A stretch of 64,000 nt of DNA from Orychophragmus violaceus. Lineage: Eukaryota > Streptophyta > Magnoliopsida > Brassicales > Brassicaceae. Below the pieces are notes generated by a model, which worked only from the letters and a program-made list of their open reading frames with translations, was not told where the DNA came from and searched no databases. Location: assembly GCA_030180135.1 (NCBI GenBank), contig CM058237.1:38337126-38401125 (forward strand). Reading direction: 5' to 3'. Shown piece by piece: positions 44,046-58,656 of this stretch (position 1 is the first letter of the stretch; each line of letters starts with the position of its first letter). A program made the position numbers and the translations under genes.

Positions 44046-46967
44046 ATGCCCAATCGTCACACCCAAAGCACCCAGACAAAGAGCTTTTGAACCTCAGACT
44101 TGAGGAGCTTGCTAGACTTAAGAGAACGAACAGGAAGACTCAGAAATCTGTAAGGATGATGAATCCGAATGTTGTTGTGTTCACTCGGGATACAGAAGGT
44201 GTTCTGAGGGATTAGCAGAACAAGCCATACAACAATCAGGGACAGAGAATTGATGCTGAAGGAAATGTGATCCCTGAACGTGAGCTACAGGTTGCTAATC
44301 CACAAGCTGAAGCGCCTCCACTTAAGAGGACTCTTGCTGACTACAACAGACCTGACGAATTCTATGCTAACAGGTCTGCGATTTTACCTCCTACTTTCCC
44401 ACGGAATAAGTTTGAGCTAAAGACTTCCTATTACACACTTGTGGGACAGCACCTTTTCCATGGACTCCCACATGAGCATCCTATGGATCACATAGAAGAC
44501 TTTGAGTCTTTAGTCTCTGGGATGAAGCATAATGGAGTGAGCTATGATTACCTACATTGCAAGCTTTTTCCTCACTCTCTTGGAGGAGAAGCTGCTAATT
44601 TGCTGAAGCAGATTCCACCTGGGACTCTGACTACTTGGGATGAAGTGAAGGAGAAGTTTCTGCGACACTTCTATGATGATGCTAGATCTGATCAGCTTAG
44701 ACAAAATCTCTTGACCTTCAAGCAGGGATCTACAGAGCCCTTTAAGGCAGCTTGGGTGAGATTCAAGAGGTACCAGAGAGATTTTCCTCATCATGGTTTC
44801 TCTGAGGTGGAACTGTTGGGTATTTTCTTCAAAGGAGTTGATTTGTGGTATCATATGGCTTTAGACGCCTCAAGTAATGGTAACTTCTACACTAAATCTC
44901 TAGAAGAAGCTAAGGAGCTTATTGAGAACTTGGTGACTAGCAATAGTGTTAAGAATGCTGATCTGGAGAGGCAGAAATCTGTTGGGGAAGCTGATAGATC
45001 ACAGATAGCTGAGATGAGGAACAAGATTGATTCTGTCCATAGTATTCTTATTGGGAAGAAGCAGCCACATGAGGAATCTGAGACTGGAGAGTGTGCACAA
45101 GAAGATGTTAATTACATTGGAGGAACTGGATTTGAGAAGTATGGTGCTTAAACTCCTACTACTTTTGCTCAGAATTCTGCTTTCCAGAAACCTTTTCAGC
45201 ATAACAACTCCTACCAGAGGACTTATGGATCTTCATCTTATCAAACACCTCCTGTTGCTAATGGTCATGAGAGTAGATAGGAAGCTATGATGGAGCAGAT
45301 ACTTGAGGGTCAGACAAAGACTACTGTGGACTTCAACAAGAAGATGGATGTCATCTACACTGATTTGAATGGGAAGTTTGAGTCTTTGAGCACACATATG
45401 AAGCAACTGGATACCCAAGTAGCTCAGATTTCTGGTTCAATCAAGGGGAAGAATGCTCAAAACGCTCATATCAATGCTATCTCAGTTCAAGTTGAAGATA
45501 GGCTGGATCAGGAACTAGGATTTGAGGTTAAGGCAGTGAAAATCGTGAATAACAGTTGGAAATCCGAAGCTGCAGACTCAGCATCGATCGACACACCTTA
45601 TCAGTGTCGGTCGACACCCACTGAAAAACCTGAGTTCAAGAGATTTGATGGACCGAAATCGACCGAGATCGACATTGATATTTTGACTTTTGCTCTCAGT
45701 GTTGATCGACATGGAAGTGGTGTCGATCGACACCATGATTCAATGGTGATTTCGAATTCTAATGACGAACAAAAATCGACTAAGCTCGATTCCATGGTCG
45801 ACATTGATGGAAATTCTGCGAAGGATTCAGGATATACGGCGAGTGTCATTCGATACCACTTCCACGTCGATCGACACTACGGTCGGGCAGACACAATTTC
45901 ACCAATAATGCGTGTTGTTTCTGAAGAGAAGGTCTATAAACCTCCCGTACCATTCCCCAGGGTAGCTGTGCAGTCTAATCAAGAGCTTGATGAAGCCAAA
46001 TGCATGGAAGTAATGGACAAGAAGCTGAATGAGATTCCACTAGCTGATGTGAATTCACCCTTGTCTGCAGAGATACATGAAGAAGATGATCTTCATAGAT
46101 GAAGAGTTAGAAGAAGGGGTGGTGGTGGTCTCTAAACAAGTTAGTTCTGTGCTGCTTAATCAGATCCCATAGAAGCTACCGGATCCTGGTGTTTTTGTGC
46201 TTGATTGCTCTATCTTTAAAGACAGCTTCAAGCACTCCTTATATGACTTAGGAGCTAGTGTGAATCTCATGCCATACTCTGTGGCTAAGAGATTGGGATT
46301 GACAGACCTCCAGCAGACTAGGATCTCTCTAATCCTAGATGATCGATCAAAGAGGATTCCAGAAGGAGTTCTTGAGGACATCCCTATCAGTGTTGGAAAC
46401 TACTTGATTCCAACAGACTTTGTAGTGCTGAAATATGATATAGAACCGGATGATCCTCTACTACTTGGAAGATCCTTCTTAGCTACAGCTGGAGCAGTGA
46501 TAGATGTGAGGCGTGGTATGATTGATCTCCACCTAGGAGATAAGCCTCTTCACTTCAAGATGGATAAGCTACGAAAGTCCACCATTGATGGTCAAGCTAT
46601 TAATGTTGAGGTAGAGCAAGAATTTCAGATTGGTAGAACTACAATGTTTGATAGTGGAGAAAAGAAGATGGTGGTTCCTCAGGAATCTACTCTAACATCT
46701 TCAGAGCCTGCAACTGCTCATAAGCAGAAAGCTCTAAACATCAGATCTCCACCAAAGCGAAGGCATGCATCTTCTAAACTCAAATCTCCTAACTTCATTG
46801 CTGTGAATGCCGGGAAACGCTCTATCCCACCCATGTTTCACTCCCGCCTTGGATCTAATTCCTCATTACTTGGAAGACCCCACGCTGATACCGCTTACAA
46901 ACCTCCATGGATGAGGAGACTTTCACAGATGCACTCACAGCCTCTGTTGAAACCCCCAGTAGCCTGA
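44046..46967 (+). pseudogene. Gag-protease polyprotein, copy 4
   Basis: ATG at 44046 (MPNRHTQSTQ) is followed by a frameshift near 44080 and a TAG in the RDQQN region. The gag core then lies in the long frame 44267-45151 (LTTWDEVKEKFLRHFYDDAR, TEPFKAAWVRFKRYQRDFPH). Stops at 45149 and about 45278 break the Asn/Gln-rich segment. The linker frame 45287-46102 (LNGKFESLSTHMKQLDTQVA) carries three doublets that read as VDRH or CRST peptides. Protease is in another frame from about 46100: SLYDLGASVNLMPYSV, IPEGVLEDIPISVGNY, RSFLATAGAVIDVRRGMIDL, tail AYKPPWMRRLSQMHSQ. DLGA is the lineage form of the aspartic protease active site. No polymerase follows. Confidence 0.92.
45581..45877. repeat. Three palindromic doublets in Gag-PR linker, copy 4
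   Basis: 45581-45594 with 45604-45617 (23 bp), 45699-45712 with 45720-45733 (21 bp) and 45843-45856 with 45864-45877 (21 bp). All lie within an open frame of 271 codons. Confidence 0.92.
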
Positions 46968-47000
46968 TCTCCTAGCCACAATCAAGCAACTGACTAAAAA

Positions 47001-47030
47001 CAAGCGCTGATTGGGAGGGAACCAACTGTT
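47001..47030 (+). other. Conserved hairpin after Gag-PR stop, copy 4
   Basis: GCGCTGATTGGGAGGGAACC followed by AACTGTT. The stem is TTGGGA/ACCAA-like here, weaker than in copy 5. Confidence 0.4.
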
Positions 47031-47128
47031 GGGTCAGTTTTGTTTTTACTTTTTCATTTTTGGTTTTGTTTCTATGATTTTTCTGGTTTTTGGTGCTTCA
47101 GAACTTGATAAACAGGTTGCAGACAAAA

Positions 47129-47266
47129 GTGTCGATCGACACCATTCAGTGTCGGTTGACACCAAACTCGAAAACACAGACTGTAATCGAGGACGCTGGA
47201 TTCGGATCAGATATGTGTTGACCAAAGCCTTGTGTCGTTCGACACTGGTTGTGTGTCGGTCGACAC
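47129..47266. repeat. Two palindromic doublets after PR, copy 4
   Basis: 47129-47142 with 47149-47162 (20 bp) and 47232-47245 with 47253-47266 (21 bp). GTGTCGATCGACAC is a perfect 14-bp palindrome. Confidence 0.92.
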
Positions 47267-48276
47267 CGACCACGCTAGCTAGTAAGGTTTCTGATTTTCC
47301 GAATTTTTGCTGGTTATACCTTGTTCTCCCGAACCCAAGCTGCGATAACACATGGGACAGTGTTGTTTAGGTGTGGGGGGAAATAGTTTACTGACCACCG
47401 TTTGCTTTCTTTTCTTAGAGTCAGTCTTTTGTTTTCAAAATTGTTTATTGAGTCAAAATTGGTATGAAACTGTGATTTTTCGAAGAACTTTTCATTGGAA
47501 CAGGAACTAAGTGACCATTGGACGGACCTGCAATATCGCTATGACTTTACACGGATCAACCTACCAAGGACACCCATATCTTCTCAGGAAATCAGAGGAT
47601 CTACTACTAACTTCACCTCTAATCTTGAATTAATTTTCTTACCTAGGGGCTTGGTATCTCTGGATCGGATTCCTCTGACGTGCCTGACACAGCTTGTAAA
47701 CTTTTTTGAGTATGGTTCCCTTCTCCACTCCTTTGAAAGTAAAAAGAAATAAATTGCGGATAAGCTAGTAGCTTCAAAGTGGTCACGGGAGTGGTAGAGA
47801 CCCCTATTATCTCCTGTGTATCCATGGAAACATATCCAAAGTAACACCCCGAATATAAAGGGAAGAGCAATGATAAAAAAAAATGATACCCAGTGGGGAA
47901 AAATCAGTGCCAAGGGAGAAAGGGATAAGAAAGGAACCATAAACCGATAGTTTGGTGGTCAGGTACTAACTGGGTTGAGTCCATGTGTCCTCTGATCGAT
48001 ACTCCATTTGTGAGACCGCACTTAATTATATACAGAGGTTAGTGTGGTGAATTTCGATATCCTGTCTTGATTGTGGAGTTTACTTGGGACATATGCTAAG
48101 TGTGGGGGAAGTACATTGTGGTCTTGATCTCTGCAAGGATGTTTTCATGTGTGTTACTAAGTAAATGTGAATGCGATGTTCCTAAAACGAAATGACTTTC
48201 TGTGTTTTCAAAGCTCTTTTTCATACTTTGGTTCTTTGTTTGCTTGAGGGCAAGCAAGAGCTAAGTGTGGGGGAGT
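47267..48276 (+). other. 3' noncoding block with three polypurine-like tracts, copy 4
   Basis: Tracts at about 47368 (variant GGTGTGGGGGG), 48098 and 48263 lie 909, 179 and 14 bp before the LTR. No gene seen. Confidence 0.75.
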
Positions 48277-49437
48277 TGATATATGATGGTTTTTCTAGAT
48301 TTTCAACCATGATATAAGTGTATATATTGAGTCTTTAACCTTGTAATTGGAGTCTTTTGAGTCCTTTGCAGGTTTAGGTACGTTTCGAGCTTATCTGGAG
48401 ATTCTGGAAGCTTTTGGAGTGATTTTGCAGCATACATGGATTTCACAGAGTTCACTGGGTGCTTCTGCACTTAGTGTCGACCGACACTAATTTAGTGTCG
48501 GTCGGTCGAGCCATTAAAGGACGAAATTCATGCGCATCAGAAATACAGATTTGAAAATTTGCAAGATTTACCCAGAAGTCTCCCATATTTACAAGAAGAC
48601 CTAAATCGTGTTTTAGACTATTAATTAGGTTTTTGAGCCATTGTTTAGGCTAAGCTTGATTCTATCAGAGATTAGGAGATTTTGGGGCTAGACTTGTACT
48701 CGAGAGAGAAGAGATTTCGAACCCCTTTTCTTATTCTATTGATTTATATGATTTCTACTTTGATTATGTCTATTGTTATGATTGCCATGTCTGAGTAGTT
48801 CTCTTGTTAGATTTATGGATTCTCATTAGGGACTTCATGGAAGTATATTTTGATTGATTAATTGGGATTCAAGCATCTAGTTCTTCATCTAAGTTGTTCT
48901 TAACACTTAATCTAAATTAGCTACTTGGATTATTGATACCAGATTGATTAGCGCAGCGAGAGTTGGTCAATTAATTAGAAAAGAACCTAGTTGAGCAAAT
49001 TACCTATTTGCAAAGAGATTTGGCCTAGGGAATTTGTGAACGAAAGAACCTGAATTTAATGCATGTTCAGAACTCTAGAATTCGCAAAGAGATTTGGTTT
49101 TCTAGGGTTGTTAGATATAGTTAGCATTGGCAGCGAGAGTTGGTTTGTTAAATGATTGTGATTCTAGTTCTAGAACATCGATATTTGAATCATGTTAATT
49201 GATTGATCTGTTTTCCTGATTTCGTGAGAACTTCCTAAGTCTAGCGCTTTTCTCCTATTGAAAACACCCTTTAAGTTTATTTGCATTGTTTACTGCTTTC
49301 ACCTGATTGACTTAGCTGAGTTTGAAAACATATAATTTGTCGTGTGAACTTGAGTCTCTGTGGATTCGATACCCTTTGTACTACAGTTGCATTTATGTGC
49401 ACTTGCAGTTTGAATAGGGATAAAATTTGACCTATCA
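48277..49437 (+). repeat. 3' LTR of Athila-type copy 4
   Basis: The LTR is 1161 bp, TGATATATGATGG to CCTATCA. The doublet 48474-48487 with 48495-48508 (21 bp) is at offset 197; its second site has an extra GGTCG. Confidence 0.94.
48474..48508. repeat. Palindromic doublet in 3' LTR, copy 4
   Basis: GTGTCGACCGACAC and GTGTCGGTCGGTCG, separated by TAATTTA; the arms AGTGTCGACCGACACTAA and TTAGTGTCGG form an extended dyad. Confidence 0.9.
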
Positions 49438-49442
49438 CATGG

Positions 49443-51069
49443 TGACGATCATGATGAGACACTAACTACAGATAACCTGCCTATTTTTGTTAGAAGATCT
49501 GAGAGAGGTACAAGGCCGTCGAAAAGGTATGATCCTAGTGAGTATGTGTTACTTACGATGGGGGAGAACCATAAAGCTTTGCTGAAGCTTTGAAGGATGA
49601 ACACAAAGATAAATGGTTAAATGTCATGGGAGAATAGATTGGTTCTTTTGATGAGAACGACACATTTGAGATGGTGAAATTGCTAAGAGTAAAAAGGCGT
49701 TGCTTAATAAGTGGGTGTATAGGATTAAGCATGAAGAAACTAACTTGTTACCTCGATACAAGGCTAGATTGGTAGTGAAGGGTTCAGCCTAAAAAAGGTA
49801 ATTGATTATGATGAAATCTTTTCTCCTATTTTGAAGATGTCATCCATTCGGGTTGTACTTGGATTGGCAGCGAATCTTGATCTAGAGGTTGAGTGAATGG
49901 ATGTAAAGACGGCTTTCCTTCATGGTGATTTGGAGGATGAGATTTACATGGTACAACCAGAATGCTTTGTGAAAAAGGGAAAAGAGGATTTTGTTTATCG
50001 CTTAAAGAAAAATCTTTATGGATTGTAGCAGGCACCGAGTACATGAAGTTTAAGTCGGTTATGGGGGAGCAAGATTATAAGAAGACTTCTTCAGATCATT
50101 GTGTGTTTGTGCAGATGTTTGGTGATGATGATTTTATCATCTTGTTGCTGTATGTTGACGACATATTGCTTGTGGGCAGGAACTAGAGAAGAATTCAAGA
50201 GTTGAAGAAGCAGCTTAGCAAGTCATTCGCCATGAAAAATTTGGGTCCAACGAAGCAGATTCATGGTAGAAGAATTGTTTGAGATAGAGTGAGAAGCTGA
50301 TTCACTTATCTCAAGAGAACTATATTGATAAGGTACTTCAAAGGTTTCACATTGATAAATCTATAGTTGTAATCACTCCTCTTGCTACACACTTTAGATT
50401 AACCGGTCAATAGAATCCGAGTACATATGCAGAGAGGGAAGATATGGCAAGGGTTTCATATGCTTCTGCAGTTGGTAGCTTGATGTATGTTATGGTTTGT
50501 ATAAGACGAGATATAGCTCATGCAGTTGGAACATTTAGTCGTTTTCTTTCGAAACAAGGAAAAAGAACATTGGAATGATGTGAAGTGGATTTTGACATAT
50601 CATCAAAGGACTTCTAGTTTGAAGCATACCTTTGGAGGTGATAAGCCATTACTTGTTAGTTATACTAATGCTGATATGGCTGCAGATGTTGATTCCATTA
50701 AGTTTACTTCGGGTTACTTGGTAACATTTGCAGGAGGAGCTGTAACATGACAATCAAAGTTGCAAAAGTGTGTTGATTCCAGTAAGTTTACTTCGGGTTA
50801 TAGCCGCAACGGAAGCTTGTAACGAGTTGTTGTGATGAACAATTTTTTTTTTTGATGAAGTCGGTTTCAAACAAGAGAAGTATGAGCTGCTTTGTGATAG
50901 ACAAAGCGCAATTTGTCTCAGGAAAAACTCGACATTTCATTCGCGTTCAAAACACATTAACAAGAGGTATCATTGGATACATGATGTGGTTGCCTCTAAG
51001 GAAGTGGAACTTGTGAAATTTCATACGGATGATAATGGAGCTGATATGATGACTAAGTCATTTCCATGA
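49443..51069 (+). pseudogene. copia polyprotein, RT and RNase H part
   Basis: It continues after the nested element. RT blocks include KWVYRIKHEETNLLPRYKAR near 49710, WMDVKTAFLHGDLEDEIYMV (about 49896-49955) and LYGL*QAPS near 50020, then the catalytic LLLYVDDILLVG at about 50148-50183. RNase H ends with KRYHWIHDVVASKEVELVKF and GADMMTKSFP before TGA at about 51069. Frequent stops and shifts. Confidence 0.88.
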
Positions 51070-51124
51070 AGGAATCTTGAAGTTTGCCGAGAGATAGCCG
51101 ATATGGTTGTCTCCTCCACATAGT

Positions 51125-51136
51125 CGGAGGGGAAGT
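51125..51136 (+). other. Polypurine tract of copia element
   Basis: CGGAGGGGAAGT lies directly before the 3' LTR. Confidence 0.8.
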
Positions 51137-51137
51137 T

Positions 51138-51962
51138 TGTTAGTGGTTTTCCTAAATGGAGGAAATCATGATGAAATTGACCCATTGATATTTTAATATA
51201 TAAATATATGTTTATATTTTCCCCTCAGTGTGATTGGTGTTTTTTGTCGACCACAAAAAAAGAAGAAGAGAGAAGTAAAGAGAAGAGGAGAAGAAAAAGG
51301 AGAGAAAAACAATTTTCGCTACGATCGAACAATCAAACGAACTCTGATCAGACTGAACTTTATAGGAAAGCTTGTAAGTAAGGTTTTTTCATATTCAACG
51401 GTGGGATTTTTTTTTTCAACGGTTGGTTTGTCAGATTTATGGGTTTTAGCGTGGCGGGTCGTTGCAGTTATTCAGACATATATGTGTTGAGTTTTTAAGA
51501 GATCCAACAGTGAGTTCTTCTCTGATTGAGCTGATATTTTGTAGAGGTATTCTTGACTCGTTTATATAGGATTTAAAAGGTGGAGATTGTATATAGTGAC
51601 TGGCATCCTAGTGAACCTAGAGTCGTTTGAGGCTGCATATTTCTGGGTTTTTGTATAACTCTCTTGTTGATTTTGTGTGTTGGAGATTGCTCTTGTTGAG
51701 TCTTACTCTCTAGAGTTGTTCTGTGGAACATCGGGGACATAGTTGTAACTAAATATATTTGATATAATGTATTTTTAGTAGATTACGGCCATGTGGTTTT
51801 TTCTTCTCACATTGAGAAGGTTTTCAAGTTAAAAATTGTCGGTCTTGTTTCATTGCATTTTTGGAGTTGTTTCTGCGATTCCATATATTTTTATTACAGA
51901 CTTACACAAAACGAAAAACTATATTCCGCTGCGCCATTGTTGCATTTCGTGTTTTCCCAACA
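51138..51962 (+). repeat. 3' LTR of copia element
   Basis: The LTR is 825 bp, TGTTAGTGGTTTTCC to TTTCCCAACA. Confidence 0.9.
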
Positions 51963-52606
51963 CTGTCATATGCATCCTTATGAGACTTTAATAGGATCAA
52001 ATTCAGCTTCTTTTGCCATTTTCGATAAATCGTAGCCACCTTTAGTTGCCTTTAACTCATTAGCAGGATTCAAATCCATGAGTCCTTTTTTGGTTGCTTT
52101 AACTCCTTTGCATCATAGGATGTCTTGAATTCATCATCTACAACCATCTTAGGCTCTTTTTCGATCTCACTTTTTTATAAAAATAAAGTTTTGAGGATAA
52201 ACAAAATAAAATTAAGAAACTGCCGACTACACCTAATAAATGATATTATAGGCTAAGAAAAATGTACTTGGTGGGAAACAATCACACATACTGCTTTGCG
52301 ATTACTCTCCGTATATTATTAAAAAAATTGAAAACCTGGTCGTGAAAAGGGAAATATACTCCTTACATATTGTGGAGGAGGAAAGGTCTCTGAATAACCA
52401 TATAATGGATCTTTGTGGATGGAACCTTCAAATACTGCTTCCTTCATCAGTACCTCATTGGTGAGCCAGACAACAATAGGAGATTCACGCTCAATTTGTT
52501 TTCCTCAATGCGTTTGCCTTCCACTTTGGAGAACTGCCAAAAAAAAAATGAATGAATAAAAATATGTATTTGACTGGCCAAATAAATGAATTTCATGATA
52601 GAGATG
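51963..52606 (-). other. Unidentified minus-strand locus, left of solo LTR
   Basis: AT-rich, with short exon-like pieces on the minus strand (ERESPIVVWLTNEVLMKEAV near 52440-52500; KEPKMVVDDEFK near 52140) separated by TATTA-rich stretches. It could be the same old gene as 39236-39591 and 53789-54365. No family recognised. Confidence 0.4.
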
Positions 52607-53788
52607 TGATATATCATGGTTTTTAAGTGTTTTAAGATGTGATATAAGTATATATTAGAGCGTTTTGCATTGTTTTTTTAGTCTTTTCAGATGTTTTATA
52701 GGTTTGCACACGTTTGGAGGACTTCCGAAGATATTGGAGCATTTGGGCAAAGTTTGTAGCTGAAGCTGTGATGAGCAGAAATCACTATAAGTGATCGAGC
52801 TGAGCATCGACCGACGTGGTATGTGCATTGGTCGACGCAGTTTACCAACAGGCAATTCTCGGTGTTGAAGTTTTGAAGGATTGCAGAATTGGCCCAGAAA
52901 TTTCACAATTTACAGAGAAGACTAAAGGCGTGTTTGACACTTATTATTAGGGTTTTGTGTTTTATTCTTGTTACACTTTTTCATACTTTTGGCTAGAGAG
53001 TTTTAGAGCTTGGGGCTGATCCGAACCTTGTACTGCTTTTGGAGAAGATTTCGAACCCCTTTCCTTCTCTCCTATCTAATTTAATGCAATATATTTCATC
53101 CATGTTGCTTGTTTAAATCAATATGTCTGAGTAGATTCATAGTTAGGTTTAGTGATTCTCATAGGGTTTTCATGGCATGTTAGATCGATTTGATCAGTTA
53201 AGGAATTCATAACTTGTTTAGTTCTTCAATCTGAATTGTTCTTAATGCTAGTTCTAGCCTGATCAACTAGAATCTAGATCATAGGTTTTTAAATTGACAC
53301 GAAAGTGTAATTTGGGATCTGGCTTATTTAGGTTGTGAAAATTAGATATCCGCAAAGAAATTTGGTTTAGCTAATTTGTAGACAAATCGAACCTGCGCTT
53401 AAGGCTAGTTTAATCTGTAGGAATTGCAATGAAATTTGGATTTCTAGGATTTAGATTTAGTGAATTCTCGCAACGAAAGTTGGTTTATTTTACATCTGTG
53501 TTTGAGTTATAGAATGGAACTTAATTAGTTCCTGACTTATAATCAATCTGCATGACTTGATTTCCTGAGAACTCCCTTGACCAGACACCTTTTAGTACTG
53601 AAAACAAACTCGTTTGCTATTTACTTTCTGCTCTCATTTAATTGCTTTTGATTCTGTTTCTAAGCTTAACTCAATATTTTACAATCTATCGTAAAGTTTA
53701 TTGAGTCTCTGTGGTTCGACCCCTATATACTACATTTGCTTGTGCACTTGCAGTGTAACTCTAGGGATATTAAACTCTGAGCATATCA
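52607..53788 (+). repeat. Solo Athila-type LTR with TSD AGATG
   Basis: The LTR is 1182 bp, TGATATATCATGG to GAGCATATCA. AGATG at 52602-52606 and 53789-53793 is a perfect 5-bp duplication. It formed by recombination between the two LTRs of an inserted element. A doublet lies at offset 197. Confidence 0.95.
52804..52838. repeat. Palindromic doublet in solo LTR
   Basis: GCATCGACCGACGT and GCATTGGTCGACGC, 21 bp centre to centre. Confidence 0.88.
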
Positions 53789-54503
53789 AGATGCTCCAAA
53801 GGATTACCATGCTAGATGAGATGTCTTCATCAGTTAATCGCACAGGCACAACATTACTTTGGATTAAGAATATTTCTTTGCAAAATATATCCGGAGGTGA
53901 TTCTTTGAAAACTTGCATAATGACTGCAATAACAAAAGCTCGATGAACCCAAAGCATTGACTGAATTTGAATTTGCAAGAACCTAAACATCATCTAATTT
54001 AAATTTTGAATGCTCAAACAAATTCTGAATTTTCCAACAATGCAGGTTACATGTAGTGAGAAATAATTTGAACTTGACAACTCCATCCGGAGCAGATACA
54101 TTTTGGTCAAAAAACAGCGATGGTTTATATTAGCTAGGCAATTTCACGAGTTGCATTGTTTAGATAAGATCGAGAATTATAAGCACATTTTCATCGAGCA
54201 ATAGAAGAACAGTTTCCATAAACTCTCCTTCCTTTTTGACATTCCTGGCATCCTAGAAACGCCGGAGATGCCCAACAACCTCTTGCGACGTCCTCCTAAG
54301 GTGTAGGTCATTGAAGGTAGCGTATGAAGCGGATGCGGGATAGTAACGACGTCAACGTTAGCCATGATCGAAAATAAGAAAAAGGAATTTGTCAGCTGCC
54401 TTCGACTATTGAGTGGTTCTTTGTGAAGGTAGAGATGTTTGTGTAGGTTATTTGTGACTTCAGACTGATAAGTGGGAGGAGAGTCGAACGAAGTGACGGC
54501 CGG
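53789..54503 (-). pseudogene. Unidentified minus-strand locus, right of solo LTR
   Basis: Minus frame 53993-53789 reads QIQIQSMLWVHRAFVIAVIM and FLIQSNVVPVRLTDEDISSS. A further upstream frame, 54365-54177, starts MANVDVVTIPHPLHTLPSMT and has a basic stretch (GGRRKRLLG). These may be exons of one gene running leftward and interrupted by the solo LTR and, further on, the copia element. I do not recognise the product and cannot tell a host gene from an old transposon gene. Confidence 0.4.
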
Positions 54504-57289
<2,786 letters not shown>

Positions 57290-58474
57290 TGATATACCAT
57301 GGATTTTAGGGATTTTAACCATGGTTTATGTGTTATTTATCGAGTCTTTTACTATGTTTTAGAGTCTTTTCAGGTGTTTATTAGGTACAAGCACATTTGG
57401 AGCATATTTGGTGATTTAGGCACTTTCTGGAGCTAATTGGAGTATATGGCCGAGAGATAAAGTTCACTGTTGATATTTCCGAGATGCAACGATCGTCACA
57501 CTTATGGCGTCGATCGATGCACCAGCGAGATGGGCCAAACGACGGTTTGATGAAGAATGATAACATTTCAATTATGCCCAGAAGTTCCTGATTTTTACAA
57601 AGAAGCCCCAAAACGTGTTTAGGGTTATAAATAGAGTTTTTGAGCCATTGTTTAGGCTACGCTTTGAGAAGCTGAATAACTAAGTTTTATTCTCTTAGGA
57701 GATTTTAGGGGCTGGTTTTGTTCTCGAAAGAGACTTGATTTTGAACCCCAGTTCTTATTTGATTTTATGATATTTGGTTTTCTACTTATGATATCTTCTG
57801 TCTCGATGAATATGTCTGAGTAGATCACCTGTTAGGTTGAAGGATTCTCATTTAGGATTTCAGAGAATTATAGTTTAATTAATCTGTAGAGATTCATATC
57901 TGCTAATTCTTTATCTAAGTTGTTCTTAATGCTAGATCTGAAGTAGCTAATCAGAGTTATGATGTATGGTTGATTAATTCAACGGAAGTTGGTTAATTTA
58001 ACTAGAAAGAACCTAGATAAGCAATTAAACTGTTCGCAAACGGAAGTTTGGTTCAGGTTAATTGTGAACATATCAAACTTGGAATTAATGCTAGTTTAAT
58101 CTGTTAGTTCTCGCAAACGGAAGTTTGGTTTGCTGCACTTAGACTTAGAGAATTATCACAAAGGAATTTGGTTAATTCTATATCAGTGTTTGAGTTCTAG
58201 AATATTTATTGATTGGATCTAGATAGATTGATTGCTTGCGTTCCTGATTTCCTGAGAACTCCTGAAACCTAACGCTTTGCCTTCTTGCTCACAAACTCAC
58301 TTGATTTACTTTGCTATTTCGTTTACTGTTTTCACATCTGCTTCGCTTAATTAAATCTGAACTGCTATAAATATATTGTGTGACTGAGAGTCCTCGTGGG
58401 ATTCGATACCTTATATACTACGATTGCATTAACTGTGCACTTGCAGTAGAATAGGGAAAACTATACACCTATCA
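57290..58474 (+). repeat. 5' LTR of Athila-type copy 5
   Basis: The LTR is 1185 bp, TGATATACCATGG to CACCTATCA. The doublet 57486-57499 with 57507-57520 (21 bp) is at offset 196. Confidence 0.92.
57486..57520. repeat. Palindromic doublet in 5' LTR, copy 5
   Basis: GCAACGATCGTCAC and GCGTCGATCGATGC, 21 bp centre to centre. Confidence 0.9.
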
Positions 58475-58480
58475 AGTTTT

Positions 58481-58498
58481 TGGCGCCGTTGCCGGGGA
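58481..58498 (+). other. PBS of Athila-type copy 5, tRNA-Asp type
   Basis: TGGCGCCGTTGCCGGGGA is a perfect complement of the plant tRNA-Asp 3' end. Confidence 0.92.
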
Positions 58499-58606
58499 CT
58501 CTTTGAGTTCACCAATAGATTTAGTATTAGGATTTAGACTAAGCATCCTTTTTAATTTTCTTGTTTACTCACGTTTTTGATTTTTGGATTCGCAGGGATT
58601 CGCACT

Positions 58607-58641
58607 GCATCGATCGTTGCTCACCTTGCATCGATCGACAC
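58607..58641. repeat. Palindromic doublet upstream of gag, copy 5
   Basis: GCATCGATCGTTGC and GCATCGATCGACAC, 21 bp apart, 126 bp after the PBS start. Confidence 0.92.
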
Positions 58642-58656
58642 AAGGCGAGAACAGCG

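Larger units (their letters stand above)
42677..49437 (+). mobile_element. Athila-type element copy 4, complete ends, TSD CATGG
   Basis: It is a 6761-bp element flanked by CATGG at 42672-42676 and 49438-49442, inside the copia polyprotein. It has LTRs, PBS, Gag-PR, the 3' block and polypurine tract. It lacks pol and also lacks ORF-1: the spacer with doublets goes straight to the 3' block. LTR sequences differ at scattered sites, so it is not recent. Confidence 0.95.
39592..51962 (+). mobile_element. Ty1/copia element, decayed, split by Athila-type copy 4
   Basis: The 5' LTR is 39592-40428 and the 3' LTR 51138-51962, with PBS and polypurine tract in place. Without the nested element it is about 5.6 kb. 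Domain order gag, zinc knuckle, protease, integrase, RT, RNase H is the copia order. Flanks read CTATT and CTGTC, so the 5-bp duplication is degraded or the element ends have rearranged. Many stops show it is old. Confidence 0.92.

Noticed and set aside
39592..51962. Perfect target-site duplication for the copia element
   Set aside because: The flanks CTATT and CTGTC agree at only three of five bases, so I do not claim one.
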